NCBI GenBank assembly: GCA_902529645.1
Contig: CABZXO010000008.1
Location: 1 to 58,624, forward strand
Length of the DNA stretch: 58,624 bases
Direction of reading: 5' to 3'
DNA from: an uncultured Pelagibacteraceae bacterium
Lineage (GTDB): Bacteria; Pseudomonadota; Alphaproteobacteria; Pelagibacterales; Pelagibacteraceae
A model generated the notes under the pieces. The model was not told the DNA's origin and did no database searches. It saw only the letters and a list, made by a program, of their open reading frames with translations. Shown piece after piece: positions 46,693 to 55,884 of this stretch (position 1 is the first letter of the stretch; each line of letters starts with the position of its first letter). The position numbers were made by a program, and so were the translations under genes.

Positions 46693-46818
46693 TTATTTTT
46701 GTCTTGCTTTGAACTTAGGGTTTGTTTTATTAATCACGTATACTCTACCTCTTCTCCTCACAAGCTTAGAGTTTAAGTCTCTTTTTTTTATCGATTTTAG
46801 TGAGCTTTTAATTTTCAT
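46693..46818 (-). CDS. rpmJ: 50S ribosomal protein L36
   Basis: 41 residues: [20 protein letters not shown], then [21 protein letters not shown], the alphaproteobacterial L36 type with the conserved [21 protein letters not shown] end. The zinc Cys/His residues of canonical L36 are absent. It starts two bases after the epimerase stop and is a plain example of an essential gene too short for ordinary ORF cutoffs. Confidence 0.95.
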   Translation of the reverse strand: MKIKSSLKSIKKRDLNSKLVRRRGRVYVINKTNPKFKARQK

Positions 46819-46820
46819 AT

Positions 46821-47708
46821 TTAAATTTTTTCAAACTTAATAAACGAACTTACGTAATCTTTCAAATTTATTTTTCCAAATCTTTGAATTATTCGATTAT
46901 TTTGGGAAATTTTTGTTAATGCCGAAGCATACCTCTCACCTTGCCTAGGTTTTAAATAAATTATGTCAGATTTGAACATTTTTGCAACTTGCAATATTGA
47001 ATAAGACTTCTTGTTTGAAATGCTGTAATGAGCACATTTACCTTTTTTCCATGCTTCATAACAAACTTTAACTGTATCTTTTATATGGGTAAATCTTCTT
47101 GTTTGTGTACCTGGTCTTACAACAGTAAGCGATTTTTTTTTCATATATAAATCCTCAAATATTCCTATTACTGTTGCCATATGCCCTTTTTTAATTTGTT
47201 TAGGTCCATAAACGTTATAGAAATAAATTACCTCAAATTTAAATTTAAACCATTTTTTTAAATTTTCTAACAATTCTAAGTTTTTAGATTTAGTAAATGC
47301 ATATGGAGATAAATTTTTGTCATTTCCATTGTTTCCAAAACTTGCTGACGTTGCGGAATAAATTAACTTTATTTTATTTTCTAAACAAAATTTAAAAACA
47401 GCATTAGACCCGATAACATTTGATTCAAAACAGTGTTCAAATTTTTTAAAACTTTGAAATATTCTTGCAAATTCACCAAAATGAAAGACTGAATGAATTT
47501 TTTTTTTATAATTAAATAATGTTTTATTTATTTTAGAGGTATCAGCATTTAAGTATTTTATTCTTTTGTTTTTAATGTGATTTTTTTTTGTCCCGCTTGA
47601 ATAATTATCTAGGCTAATTATTTTTTTTGAGGTTTTTTTTAAAAGTAGCTCGATAAGATTAGATCCAACAAATCCAGCTCCACCAGTAACTATAATATAA
47701 TTTTTCAT
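46821..47708 (-). CDS. NAD-dependent nucleotide-sugar epimerase/dehydratase
   Basis: About 295 residues of the extended SDR (GalE-like) family. Rossmann [30 protein letters not shown], catalytic YxxxK in [17 protein letters not shown], and [14 protein letters not shown]- or UDP-sugar specificity is not readable. The start ATG at 47708 ([10 protein letters not shown]) is chosen; a longer frame to 47765 would run inside the 5S rRNA gene. It lies 11 bases beyond the 5S 3' end, so its mRNA may begin as 5S read-through. Confidence 0.88.
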   Translation of the reverse strand: MKNYIIVTGGAGFVGSNLIELLLKKTSKKIISLDNYSSGTKKNHIKNKRIKYLNADTSKINKTLFNYKKKIHSVFHFGEFARIFQSFKKFEHCFESNVIGSNAVFKFCLENKIKLIYSATSASFGNNGNDKNLSPYAFTKSKNLELLENLKKWFKFKFEVIYFYNVYGPKQIKKGHMATVIGIFEDLYMKKKSLTVVRPGTQTRRFTHIKDTVKVCYEAWKKGKCAHYSISNKKSYSILQVAKMFKSDIIYLKPRQGERYASALTKISQNNRIIQRFGKINLKDYVSSFIKFEKI

Positions 47709-47719
47709 AGAGCTAAAAT

Positions 47720-47837
47720 AGCCTGGCAATGTCCTACTCTTCCATGTCTTAAGACAAAGTACCATCGGCGCAGAAAGGCTTGACTTCCGAGTTCGGAATG
47801 GGATCGGGTATTACACTTTCGCAATAATCACCAGGCA
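47720..47837 (-). rRNA. rrf: 5S ribosomal RNA, separated from 16S-23S
   Basis: About 118 nt. Terminal helix TGCCTGG (47837-47831) pairs with CCAGGC near 47721-47726. Internal hallmarks are CCGATCCCATTCCGAACTCGG and AAGAGTAGGAC on the RNA strand. No 23S or 16S sequence is in the window; immediately upstream (higher coordinates) is a 74-bp AT-rich gap, then polysaccharide genes. In SAR11 genomes 5S is split from 23S by a variable surface-sugar island, matching what is seen. Confidence 0.95.
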
Positions 47838-47911
47838 GAGGGGCTTATACAAAAAAAAAATTATTAAGTAAACTAAAATATTTAATACTAATATTTATAC
47901 AACAACATCAA

Positions 47912-49183
47912 TTAATCGCCTTTAACAATATTTTGAGTTTTATTGAGCGCATAAAACAATGAGATAGGATAAAAATATATAATACTAATCCAATTATTAA
48001 AAAAATTTCCCGACGGGATTAATGGAAAGATATTTATAATTATTGCTATAACAAAACAAATATTTACATTTGGATTGAAATTTGTTTTTTTAAAATAATT
48101 TAAATTATTATTAATAGTTTTTAATAATAAAAAAATAAAATACATAAATGCAAAAAAGACAAGTATTGTACCTAAAAGACCAGTCTCAGCAAGTAACTGA
48201 AAATATAAATTATGAGGATGAGTATTCCATGAAAGATCTGAGATTTTATATCTGTCGTCCTTACTATTAATTCTATAAGTTCTTGGCCCAGATCCTAAAA
48301 CAATATTGTCTTTAAAAATATTTAAGGAAACATTTGCGTATTCATGTCTTCTTTCACCAAAAAATAAAATTTTTTCATTAACGAATATTTGTTCCTTCGT
48401 TTCAATTATTAATCTTTGAAAATTATTTTGATTTAAAAAATTAAAAATTATAGTGCTAAGTATAAATAGACTTAAAACATATATTTTTGTTTTTCTTAAG
48501 CCTAAAAGGAAACAAAACATAAAAAAAATTGTAATAATAAATAAAGCAAATGCTGTTCGTTCACCTGAAATGATAATTAATATTGAAATTAAAACAAAAA
48601 AGATCAGAGACAAAATTTTTTCTAAAAAAGATAATTGCTTATTTTTTTTTTGAAAAAGATATAATCCAACATAAATTGGAAAAAATCTGGCAACATAGCT
48701 ACCTAAAATGAGTTCATCTGCAAAAAAACTTGAAACTCTAACTCCTACCTTTTCGTAATTGAATATATTAGTGCCTGTGAAAAATTGTAAATAACCATCA
48801 AATATTAGTAAAAGATATATAATAGTTAAAATAACAAAAACTTTATTAAATAAATTTTTATCTTCTTTTGCTGTATGCCAAACACAAACAATAAATAATC
48901 CATATCTAATGTAAGGCAATGAGGAGTGAAGGGAAAAAATTATATTTTCAGACAAAAGGGAAGATAAAATAATTATTAAATAAAATACAAAAAAATATAT
49001 AAATAAATAATTTCTAAAAACCTTTAATTGCTTAGTAAATAAAATATAAATTAAATAAATTAGTGAACAAAGTGTTAGACTTAAATCAGATAAAAATGGC
49101 CCCGTAATTAAAAATAAAGGAATAAGAGAAATATTAATTGAAAAAAATGTAAAAAGATATTTTTTTAAGTACTCAGATCTCAT
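47912..49183 (-). CDS. O-antigen ligase/polymerase-like membrane protein
   Basis: 423 residues with about eleven hydrophobic segments and a large loop (~265-335) carrying VLGSGPRTYRINSKDD and SWNTHPHNLYFQLLAETGLLGTILVFFAFM, the Wzy_C/WaaL signature with conserved His. It either polymerises repeat units or ligates glycan to lipid A-core; sequence cannot decide. Its start overlaps the rfbC end by four bases. Confidence 0.85.
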   Translation of the reverse strand: MRSEYLKKYLFTFFSINISLIPLFLITGPFLSDLSLTLCSLIYLIYILFTKQLKVFRNYLFIYFFVFYLIIILSSLLSENIIFSLHSSLPYIRYGLFIVCVWHTAKEDKNLFNKVFVILTIIYLLLIFDGYLQFFTGTNIFNYEKVGVRVSSFFADELILGSYVARFFPIYVGLYLFQKKNKQLSFLEKILSLIFFVLISILIIISGERTAFALFIITIFFMFCFLLGLRKTKIYVLSLFILSTIIFNFLNQNNFQRLIIETKEQIFVNEKILFFGERRHEYANVSLNIFKDNIVLGSGPRTYRINSKDDRYKISDLSWNTHPHNLYFQLLAETGLLGTILVFFAFMYFIFLLLKTINNNLNYFKKTNFNPNVNICFVIAIIINIFPLIPSGNFFNNWISIIYFYPISLFYALNKTQNIVKGD

Positions 49184-49710
49184 AAAAAATTGCTTGTCAT
49201 ATCCTTACTAGACATTACCAATTTTTTACTAATAATTTTTTTATCTATATTTAATCTTTTATCAAAAATATTTATGTTTCTTTCATGTTTTTTTGAATAA
49301 TAATTTGTCACAAAATATTCTATAGTTGCATATTTTGACAGAACTAAGAATCCATGTGCAAAATTACTTGGTACATAGAGCATTTTTTTGTTATTATCAG
49401 ATAGCTCATAATAAAAACATTTTAGATAATATTTAGATTTTTTATCAATTAGAACTAATATATCTAAAATCTTACCACTCAAAACTCTTACAAATTTATC
49501 TTGAGCAAATGGATCTGTCTGAAAATGAAATCCCCTAAATACATTTTTTTTTGAAAAAGAGACATTTGATTGTTTTATAGTTATTTTTTTTTTCAATATT
49601 TTGCATAAATCTTTTATATTTAAAGATTCGTAGAAGTAACCACGATTATCTTTAAAAACTTTAGGCTTTAAAAGTTTTACTCCTTTTGGTCCGTTTTCTA
49701 AAATCTTCAT
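49180..49710 (-). CDS. rfbC: dTDP-4-dehydrorhamnose 3,5-epimerase
   Basis: 176 residues, cupin-fold epimerase. VKLLKPKVFKDNRGYFYESL, KQSNVSFSKKNVFRGFHFQTDPFAQDKFVRVLSGKILDILVLI with the catalytic His in RGFHFQ, and MLYVPSNFAHGFLVLSKYATIEYFVTNYY. Third enzyme (by reaction) of dTDP-L-rhamnose synthesis. Overlaps rfbA start/stop by one base. Confidence 0.94.
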   Translation of the reverse strand: MKILENGPKGVKLLKPKVFKDNRGYFYESLNIKDLCKILKKKITIKQSNVSFSKKNVFRGFHFQTDPFAQDKFVRVLSGKILDILVLIDKKSKYYLKCFYYELSDNNKKMLYVPSNFAHGFLVLSKYATIEYFVTNYYSKKHERNINIFDKRLNIDKKIISKKLVMSSKDMTSNFL

Positions 49711-50582
49711 TATTTGCTTACAATTTTTTTTAAATAATCAACATATGTTGATTTACCCAAACTCTTTATGATTAATTTAATTTTAGATTTACTTATCCAG
49801 CCTTTGTTTAGTGAAATTTCTTCTAAACATCCTATCTTAATACCTTGCCTATTTTCAATTGTACGTATTAATTGAGATGCTTCAAAAAAAGATTCAAATG
49901 TACCTGTATCTAACCATGCAAACCCCCTAGATAAATATTGAACATTTAATTTTTTTTTTTTAAGAAAATACTTATTTACATCAGTAATTTCCAATTCACC
50001 TCTATTTGATGGGTTTAAAGATTTTGCAACTTTGATAGCTTGATTTTCAAAAAAATATAAACCGGTTACAGCAAAATTTGATTCTGGCTTTTTTGGTTTT
50101 TCAGAAATCTTATTTGGTACTCCATTTTTGTTACATGAAATAATTCCATATCTAGTTGGGTCTTTTACTTCATAAGCAAAAATTGTAGAAATATTTTTTT
50201 TACTACTGGAAATTAAAATTTCCTCTAAATTATTTCCATAAAAAAAATTATCCCCAAGCATTAATGCCATAGAAGAACTTCCAACAAATTTTTCTGCGAT
50301 AATCAATGCTTGGGCAATACCTTTTGGTTCTTCTTGAATGGCATAATTTAAAGTTATTCCAAAACTAGATCCATCTCCAAATAAATTTTCAAAAAAATTA
50401 ATATCTCTAGGTGTAGATATGATCAATATTTCTCTAATTCCAGCCATCATTAAGATTGAAATAGAATAATAAATCATTGGTTTATCATAAAGTGGCAAAA
50501 TCTGTTTTGAAACAATTTTTGTTACAGGGTGTAGTCTTGATCCACTTCCACCTGCTAATAATATACCTTTTCTATTTTTCAT
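49710..50582 (-). CDS. rfbA: glucose-1-phosphate thymidylyltransferase
   Basis: 290 residues; makes dTDP-glucose from dTTP and glucose-1-P. KGILLAGGSGSRLHPVTKIVSKQILPLYDKPMIYYSISILMMAG, FGITLNYAIQEEPKGIAQALIIAEKF, LMLGDNFFYGN, and RGFAWLDTGTFESFFEASQLI are all diagnostic. Reaction 1 of the rhamnose pathway whose other genes surround it. Confidence 0.97.
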   Translation of the reverse strand: MKNRKGILLAGGSGSRLHPVTKIVSKQILPLYDKPMIYYSISILMMAGIREILIISTPRDINFFENLFGDGSSFGITLNYAIQEEPKGIAQALIIAEKFVGSSSMALMLGDNFFYGNNLEEILISSSKKNISTIFAYEVKDPTRYGIISCNKNGVPNKISEKPKKPESNFAVTGLYFFENQAIKVAKSLNPSNRGELEITDVNKYFLKKKKLNVQYLSRGFAWLDTGTFESFFEASQLIRTIENRQGIKIGCLEEISLNKGWISKSKIKLIIKSLGKSTYVDYLKKIVSK

Positions 50583-50584
50583 TT

Positions 50585-51478
50585 TTACTTAATACTCAAC
50601 AAATATTTTTTTAAATAAAATTTCCAACTTTTTATTTCAATATTTAAGTAATTGGAAATCTTATTTATATTCATCTTGCTATTTAAAGGTCTTCTTACCA
50701 TTAATTTTAAATCTTTGGTTCTTATTTCATTTATTTTCATATTTTTATAATCATTTTTTTTAAAATAATTTTTTAAAATAAAATAACTTAATTCAGAACG
50801 GCTTATAAAATCTTTTGGACATAAATTGAATATACCTGAAATCATTTCATTTTTATTAATTTTTATTAGGATTTTTTTTAAAATTTGTATTACTAAATTA
50901 GTACTGGTAGGTGATCCAATTTGATCTTTTACGATATTTAGTTTTTTATTTATTTTCAAATTTTTTATAATCTTTAATACAAAATTACTATTTCCGAATG
51001 GGCCATATAACCAGGAAAGTCTCAGGATAATAAATTTACACTTTGAATTAATTATATTTTTTTCACCTAGATATTTTGAATATCCATAGAAATTTACTGG
51101 ATGACATTTAAAAGTTTCTTTCCAAGGCACTGTTCCAATTCCGGAATAAACATAGTCGGTTGAAAAATGAATTAAAAATATATTATTCTTAAAACAATAA
51201 TTAGACAAAATTTTTAAACTATCTGAATTAATTAATTTTGCCTTTTTTTTATGTAATTCAGCTAAATCAACTTGAGTATAAGCTGAACAATTAATAATAA
51301 TTTTTGGTTTTATTTTTTTAACTTTTTTTAATAAAATTTTTGTATTAGTTAAGTTGCCGCTTAAAAATTGTTTTTTTTTTAAACTCGATGAAAAAAAAAA
51401 AAAATTATTATTTTTTTTAAATTTTTCAAATATATGCCTACCTAATTGGCCGTTAGCGCCTATTACACAAATATTCAT
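50585..51478 (-). CDS. rfbD: dTDP-4-dehydrorhamnose reductase
   Basis: 297 residues, reductive last step to dTDP-L-rhamnose. NICVIGANGQLGRHIFEKF, IINCSAYTQVDLAE, FLIHFSTDYVYSGIGTVPWKE, catalytic YxxxK in NFYGYSKYLGEKNI, RLSWLYGPFGNSNFV and VKDQIGSPTSTNLV. Two bases after rfbA (opposite reading order: rfbB, rfbD, rfbA, rfbC on the transcript). Very Lys/Ile/Asn-rich. Confidence 0.93.
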   Translation of the reverse strand: MNICVIGANGQLGRHIFEKFKKNNNFFFFSSSLKKKQFLSGNLTNTKILLKKVKKIKPKIIINCSAYTQVDLAELHKKKAKLINSDSLKILSNYCFKNNIFLIHFSTDYVYSGIGTVPWKETFKCHPVNFYGYSKYLGEKNIINSKCKFIILRLSWLYGPFGNSNFVLKIIKNLKINKKLNIVKDQIGSPTSTNLVIQILKKILIKINKNEMISGIFNLCPKDFISRSELSYFILKNYFKKNDYKNMKINEIRTKDLKLMVRRPLNSKMNINKISNYLNIEIKSWKFYLKKYLLSIK

Positions 51479-52494
51479 TGTAAATTACCATTTTTAATTT
51501 TATTTGCATACCATTTAACAGTCTGTTTCAAACCATTTTTAAAATTTACCTTTGGTTTCCAATTAAATTTTTTTTTTATTTTATTGTAATTTACTGAATA
51601 TCTAAAATCATGACCTGGTCTATCTTTTACAAAATTTATGAAAGTAGAATATTTTTTACCTTTTAATGGATAGAGATTATCTAAATAACTACAAATCATT
51701 TTTACAATTTTAATATTTGGAACCTCCGTGCCTCCACCAATATTATATTGTTCGCCTGGTACACCTAAATTTGACAATAAATATAATGCTGAACAATGAT
51801 CTTCAACATGAAGCCAATCTCTCACATTTCTCCCGGAACCATAAACAGGAATTTTTTTTTTATTCATGGCTTTCATGATGGTTAAAGGAATTAATTTTTC
51901 ATAATTTTGATATTTACCATAATTGTTCGAACAATTTGAAATTAGTATGGGAAATCCATAAGTCTTAAACCAGGATCTAGCAATTAAATCCGAGCTTGCT
52001 TTACTTGAAGAATAAGGGCTATTTGGAAAATATTTATCTTTTTCTGAAAAGGACTTTTCTTTTATTCTTAACGATCCATAAACTTCATCAGTACTTACAT
52101 GTAAAAATTTAAAATTTTTAATTTTTTTTTTATTTGTTAGATAATATTTTAAGCACTCGTTCAAGAATAATGAGAAATCAAGAATGTTGTTCTTTATAAA
52201 CTTGATTGGTCCATTTATAGAATTATCAACATGAGTTTCGGCAGCAAAATTAATAATTTTTGTTATTTTATATTTCTTAAAAATTTTTTTTATGATTTTA
52301 ATATTTCCATAATTTCCTTTAAAAAAAATATAATTTTTAAATTTATTAAATTTTTTGTTTATTTTTTTATTCGCAGCGTATGAATAAGAATCTAAGTTAA
52401 TAACAAAGATGCCTTTTTTAAGGAGCATTTCAATAAAATTTGAACCTATGAAACCACATCCTCCTGTAACTAAATAAATACTTTTTTTTTGCAT
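51475..52494 (-). CDS. rfbB: dTDP-glucose 4,6-dehydratase
   Basis: 339 residues. VTGGCGFIGSNFIEMLLKKG, NFAAETHVDNSINGP, HVSTDEVYGSL with the catalytic Asp-Glu pair, SPYSSSKASSDLIARSWFKTYG as YxxxK, SNCSNNYGKYQNYEKLIPLTI, and RDWLHVEDHCSALYLLSN. Starts the rfbBDAC-ligase unit, divergent from the Wzz-like gene across 32 bp. Confidence 0.96.
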   Translation of the reverse strand: MQKKSIYLVTGGCGFIGSNFIEMLLKKGIFVINLDSYSYAANKKINKKFNKFKNYIFFKGNYGNIKIIKKIFKKYKITKIINFAAETHVDNSINGPIKFIKNNILDFSLFLNECLKYYLTNKKKIKNFKFLHVSTDEVYGSLRIKEKSFSEKDKYFPNSPYSSSKASSDLIARSWFKTYGFPILISNCSNNYGKYQNYEKLIPLTIMKAMNKKKIPVYGSGRNVRDWLHVEDHCSALYLLSNLGVPGEQYNIGGGTEVPNIKIVKMICSYLDNLYPLKGKKYSTFINFVKDRPGHDFRYSVNYNKIKKKFNWKPKVNFKNGLKQTVKWYANKIKNGNLQ

Positions 52495-52526
52495 TATAAA
52501 CTATTTAATTATATTAATTTCAAATA

Positions 52527-53561
52527 ATGTCTTTAATTAATTATACTACTATTCTCAATATTTTTAAAAAAAGGTTTAAAATATTTGTTATTTTAAATTT
52601 AATATTTTATATTTTTTTTGTTTTATCCAACCAAACTATATTTAAAGATAAATTAGATAAAAAATTTTCAGTAATTTTTGATTATAAATATGATTATATT
52701 TGGTCAGATGGTAATTCAAAAAGCTTTGAATTTGACTCTATATTAAGCAAATTAAAATATGAAGAAACAAATTCATTAAGCTATAGACCTGAAAACACTT
52801 TTCCCTTTGAAGACTTAAAAGAGTTGCACAGTGTTTATTTTGCGCTTTTATACGAATTTAACCATAATGATATAAAAGATATGGATTTTAAAAGTCAATA
52901 CAACAAAATTGGTCAATCTTTTAATTTTGATACAAGAAATGTTACCTACAGAAATAAAAAGCTCCACGTGGGATGGAATAATTTAGAGGAAGCAGAAAAT
53001 TATCTACTCAGCCTACATAATAGATCCGTGAAAAATATACAAAGAGTATTAAATTTGAATTTAAATGACAAAAAAAATTCAGTAGAAAAAAAAATTAATA
53101 ATTTTTTAAAAATCTACTCTCTAAATGATATGAAAAAAAGTTTATTAATTTTATTAGACAAGGAAAATGGCATTGATGGAATTGATGGAAAAGAAACTGA
53201 ATTGTTTATTAATGAAAAAATAAAATTAGCTGGTATAGAGGAAATGCAAGGTAGTGAAATAATAGGTTACTTGCTATCAAATAATGTCAATTTTGTAGAC
53301 TATGATTTATTTAATAAAAAAAAAACTTTGTTTGCATATTATGTTAAAAAAAAATATATGAATGATATAGATATCGATGAATTAAATTATTTTTATGAAT
53401 ATGAAAATTTAATCAAAAATATTAAAGATTACTTGCCCAAATATAATAAAGAAATTTCCAAACTAAACTACATGCAATTATACGCTGTTGAGATAATAAT
53501 TTCCTTTATACTTTCGTTAATTATTATTTTTTTTCCAAAAAAATTAAGAAAAAAATATTAA
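52527..53561 (+). CDS. two-helix membrane protein, possibly Wzz-like chain-length regulator
   Basis: 344 residues. N-terminal TM near 17-36 (FKIFVILNLIFYIFFVLS), a ~280-residue hydrophilic and likely periplasmic middle with helical, charged stretches, and C-terminal TM near 318-338 (AVEIIISFILSLIIIFF) ending in PKKLRKKY. This layout is that of polysaccharide co-polymerases (Wzz), and the neighbourhood suits it, but the Pro-Gly-rich motif before TM2 is not evident, so the call is by topology and context only. Confidence 0.45.
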   Translation: MSLINYTTILNIFKKRFKIFVILNLIFYIFFVLSNQTIFKDKLDKKFSVIFDYKYDYIWSDGNSKSFEFDSILSKLKYEETNSLSYRPENTFPFEDLKELHSVYFALLYEFNHNDIKDMDFKSQYNKIGQSFNFDTRNVTYRNKKLHVGWNNLEEAENYLLSLHNRSVKNIQRVLNLNLNDKKNSVEKKINNFLKIYSLNDMKKSLLILLDKENGIDGIDGKETELFINEKIKLAGIEEMQGSEIIGYLLSNNVNFVDYDLFNKKKTLFAYYVKKKYMNDIDIDELNYFYEYENLIKNIKDYLPKYNKEISKLNYMQLYAVEIIISFILSLIIIFFPKKLRKKY

Positions 53562-55409
53562 CTAGAGCATATTATTTTGATTTAACAAGATATCTCTGAG
53601 TTTTTTAATGTTATTTATTTTAATATTATAATTAATTAAATCATTCAATTTTTCAAATTTTTCTGAATTAAAAATTAAATTATCAACGCAAAGAATATCT
53701 TTATTTGATGTTTTCTTTATTACTTTATCATAATAAAGTTCTTCTCTAATTTTCTCACCTGGTCTTAAACCAATTTCAACAATATCAATTTCACCATTTT
53801 GATTATTACTATCTCTAATACTTTTTCCATAAAAATTTGCCAGTTTGTTTGCTATTTCTAAAATCTTTATTTGTTTACCCATTTTCAATAGCATAATTTC
53901 TCCATTTTTAGAAATAAGTGTAGTTTCTAAAACTAATTTTACAGCATCACTAATTGTCATAAAATACCTTTCAACTTTTTTATCAGTTATAGTTATTGGA
54001 CCACCTGCTTGAATTTGCTTAGCAAACAAAGGCACTACTGAACCTGATGAGTTTAGTACGTTGGCAAACCTGACTGCAGAAAATGAGGTTTTATTATTTT
54101 TCTTTTTTGAAATATTTGCGTAATATTTAATAGCTAACTCAGACATTCGTTTTGTTGATCCCATAATACTTGATGGTCTTACAGCTTTATCAGATGAAAT
54201 TAAAATTAATTTTGCAACATGATATTTCATTGCAATTTTACATAGGTTTAAAGTTGATTTATAATTATTTTCTAATGCCTCAACTATATTATTTTCAACT
54301 AAAGGCACATGTTTAAATGCAGCACAATGAAATATATATTCTGGTTTGTGTCTTCTGCAAATTTGATCAATTTTACTGAAATTTGTTACAGATACTAAAT
54401 AATAAATAATTTCAGTGTCATATTTTATTTCAGATTTGAGAAGTGATAAATCTTCAAGCAATTTATATAAATTATATTCTGAATTCTCTATTAGTAATAC
54501 CTTCTTTGGGTTTAGTTTTACTATTTCCTTGATTAATTCGCTACCAATAGATCCACCTGCTCCAGTTATCATTATTGTTCTATCAGCAAGTCTCTTTTCT
54601 AATCTAGATGAAGAATATTCTATTTTTTTATTAAAAATTTTAATATTTTTCACGTCTTCCTTAAATTGATAATCTAAGAAGTTTTCCGGTTTTGGAATAA
54701 TTTTAATATCTACTTTTTTCTTATTGGTTAGATGTTTTAATAATTTATCTCTATTTTTCTTAGAATTAAGTGGTTGTTCTATAAAAACAGTATCTATTCT
54801 TTTATCAAAATTAGATTTATTCAAACTATATAAAGATTTTAATGAAGTATTGCCAATCATGCGAGCATCGTGCTCTTTATCATTAACTATAAAAAATAGA
54901 ATATTATATGATTTTAAAGAATTTTTTAAAAATTCAGCATTTTTAAAATAACAAAATACCAAAGCATTTTTTTGTTTTTGAATTTGAAAATATTTACTTA
55001 TGATAAATACCACCATCACCCTTGATGAAATAAATAATATTAAAAATGTTAATGGATGGAGAATACCGATAGATCTTGGTATTCCATGAAATTTAAAATA
55101 ATTAAAAATAAACGTTACTAAAATCATGTATAAAATAAAAATTAAAATAATTTTTGAGATATTCATTAAATCATAATATCTTGATAGCGGCTGATAAAAT
55201 GAAAATGAAAAACTTAAAACTATAAAACTCAAATATAAAATTATAAAAGATATAACTTGATTTGTTGTTTCGTTTATAAAAAATGAATCAATTCTTAAAT
55301 AATAAGCAAGAAAGAAAGATGCCAGACAGAGAAAACTATCAAAAAAAAATAAGATTGTTTTTCTTTGAAAACTTTTTAATCTCAATAAATTAGATATAAA
55401 TGTTGCCAT
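53562..55409 (-). CDS. membrane-anchored UDP-sugar 4,6-dehydratase (FlaA1/PglF/WbpM type)
   Basis: 615 residues: four TM helices in the first ~130 residues, a CoA-binding-like segment (~140-240), then the extended SDR domain with TGAGGSIGSELIKEIVKLNPKKVLLIE, FHCAAFKHVPLVE, SSDKAVRPSSIMGSTKRMSELAIKYY (Met replaces the catalytic Tyr, Asp/Lys retained, the hallmark of this group) and RPGEKIREELYYD. It makes 4-keto-6-deoxy amino sugars such as from UDP-GlcNAc. Its end abuts the Wzz-like stop. Confidence 0.92.
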   Translation of the reverse strand: MATFISNLLRLKSFQRKTILFFFDSFLCLASFFLAYYLRIDSFFINETTNQVISFIILYLSFIVLSFSFSFYQPLSRYYDLMNISKIILIFILYMILVTFIFNYFKFHGIPRSIGILHPLTFLILFISSRVMVVFIISKYFQIQKQKNALVFCYFKNAEFLKNSLKSYNILFFIVNDKEHDARMIGNTSLKSLYSLNKSNFDKRIDTVFIEQPLNSKKNRDKLLKHLTNKKKVDIKIIPKPENFLDYQFKEDVKNIKIFNKKIEYSSSRLEKRLADRTIMITGAGGSIGSELIKEIVKLNPKKVLLIENSEYNLYKLLEDLSLLKSEIKYDTEIIYYLVSVTNFSKIDQICRRHKPEYIFHCAAFKHVPLVENNIVEALENNYKSTLNLCKIAMKYHVAKLILISSDKAVRPSSIMGSTKRMSELAIKYYANISKKKNNKTSFSAVRFANVLNSSGSVVPLFAKQIQAGGPITITDKKVERYFMTISDAVKLVLETTLISKNGEIMLLKMGKQIKILEIANKLANFYGKSIRDSNNQNGEIDIVEIGLRPGEKIREELYYDKVIKKTSNKDILCVDNLIFNSEKFEKLNDLINYNIKINNIKKLRDILLNQNNML

Positions 55410-55440
55410 TTTAAAATTTATGGTTTACTAGCATTTTTGC

Positions 55441-55884
55441 ATGAAAAATATACTTAAAAAAAAAAATAGTTTCAAAATTAAAACTGTGCTTAGAGATAAA
55501 GATATAAGGGGCTCCATTTTATCTATTTGTGACATACCTTGTAAGAATGTATCAATAATTAATTGTAAAAAAAATACAATTCGATCAAATCATATTCATA
55601 AAAAAGATTACCATATAATGTACGTTTTAGATGGAGAAATAGATTATTTTTATAAGAGATTAAATTCCAATAAAACAAACTATCTTAAGATAAAAAAACA
55701 TGAACTTATTTTTACGCCTCCCAATGAAATACACGCAACATATTTTCCAAAAAATACAACACTAATAGTATCAAGCAAAAATCCAAGAGATAAAAAAACT
55801 TATGAAAATGATACTACAAGAGTTCATTTTATTACTAAAAAAAATGTTATAAAGATGATTAAAGATGCACGGAAAAAAAATTAA
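55441..55884 (+). CDS. cupin-fold protein, sugar-pathway type
   Basis: 147 residues. The core IRSNHIHKKDYHIMYVLDGEIDYFY then ELIFTPPNEIHATYF matches cupin motif 1 (two His on GSxxxHxH-like) and motif 2 (PxxxxH), so a metal centre is likely. It resembles dTDP-sugar isomerases/epimerases and other sugar cupins in polysaccharide islands, though the exact reaction is not clear. Its stop overlaps the following methyltransferase start by 20 bases. Confidence 0.75.
   Translation: MKNILKKKNSFKIKTVLRDKDIRGSILSICDIPCKNVSIINCKKNTIRSNHIHKKDYHIMYVLDGEIDYFYKRLNSNKTNYLKIKKHELIFTPPNEIHATYFPKNTTLIVSSKNPRDKKTYENDTTRVHFITKKNVIKMIKDARKKN

Noticed and set aside
47709..47765. Longer start for the epimerase
   Set aside because: It would translate part of the 5S rRNA; the ATG at 47708 gives the normal Rossmann N-terminus.
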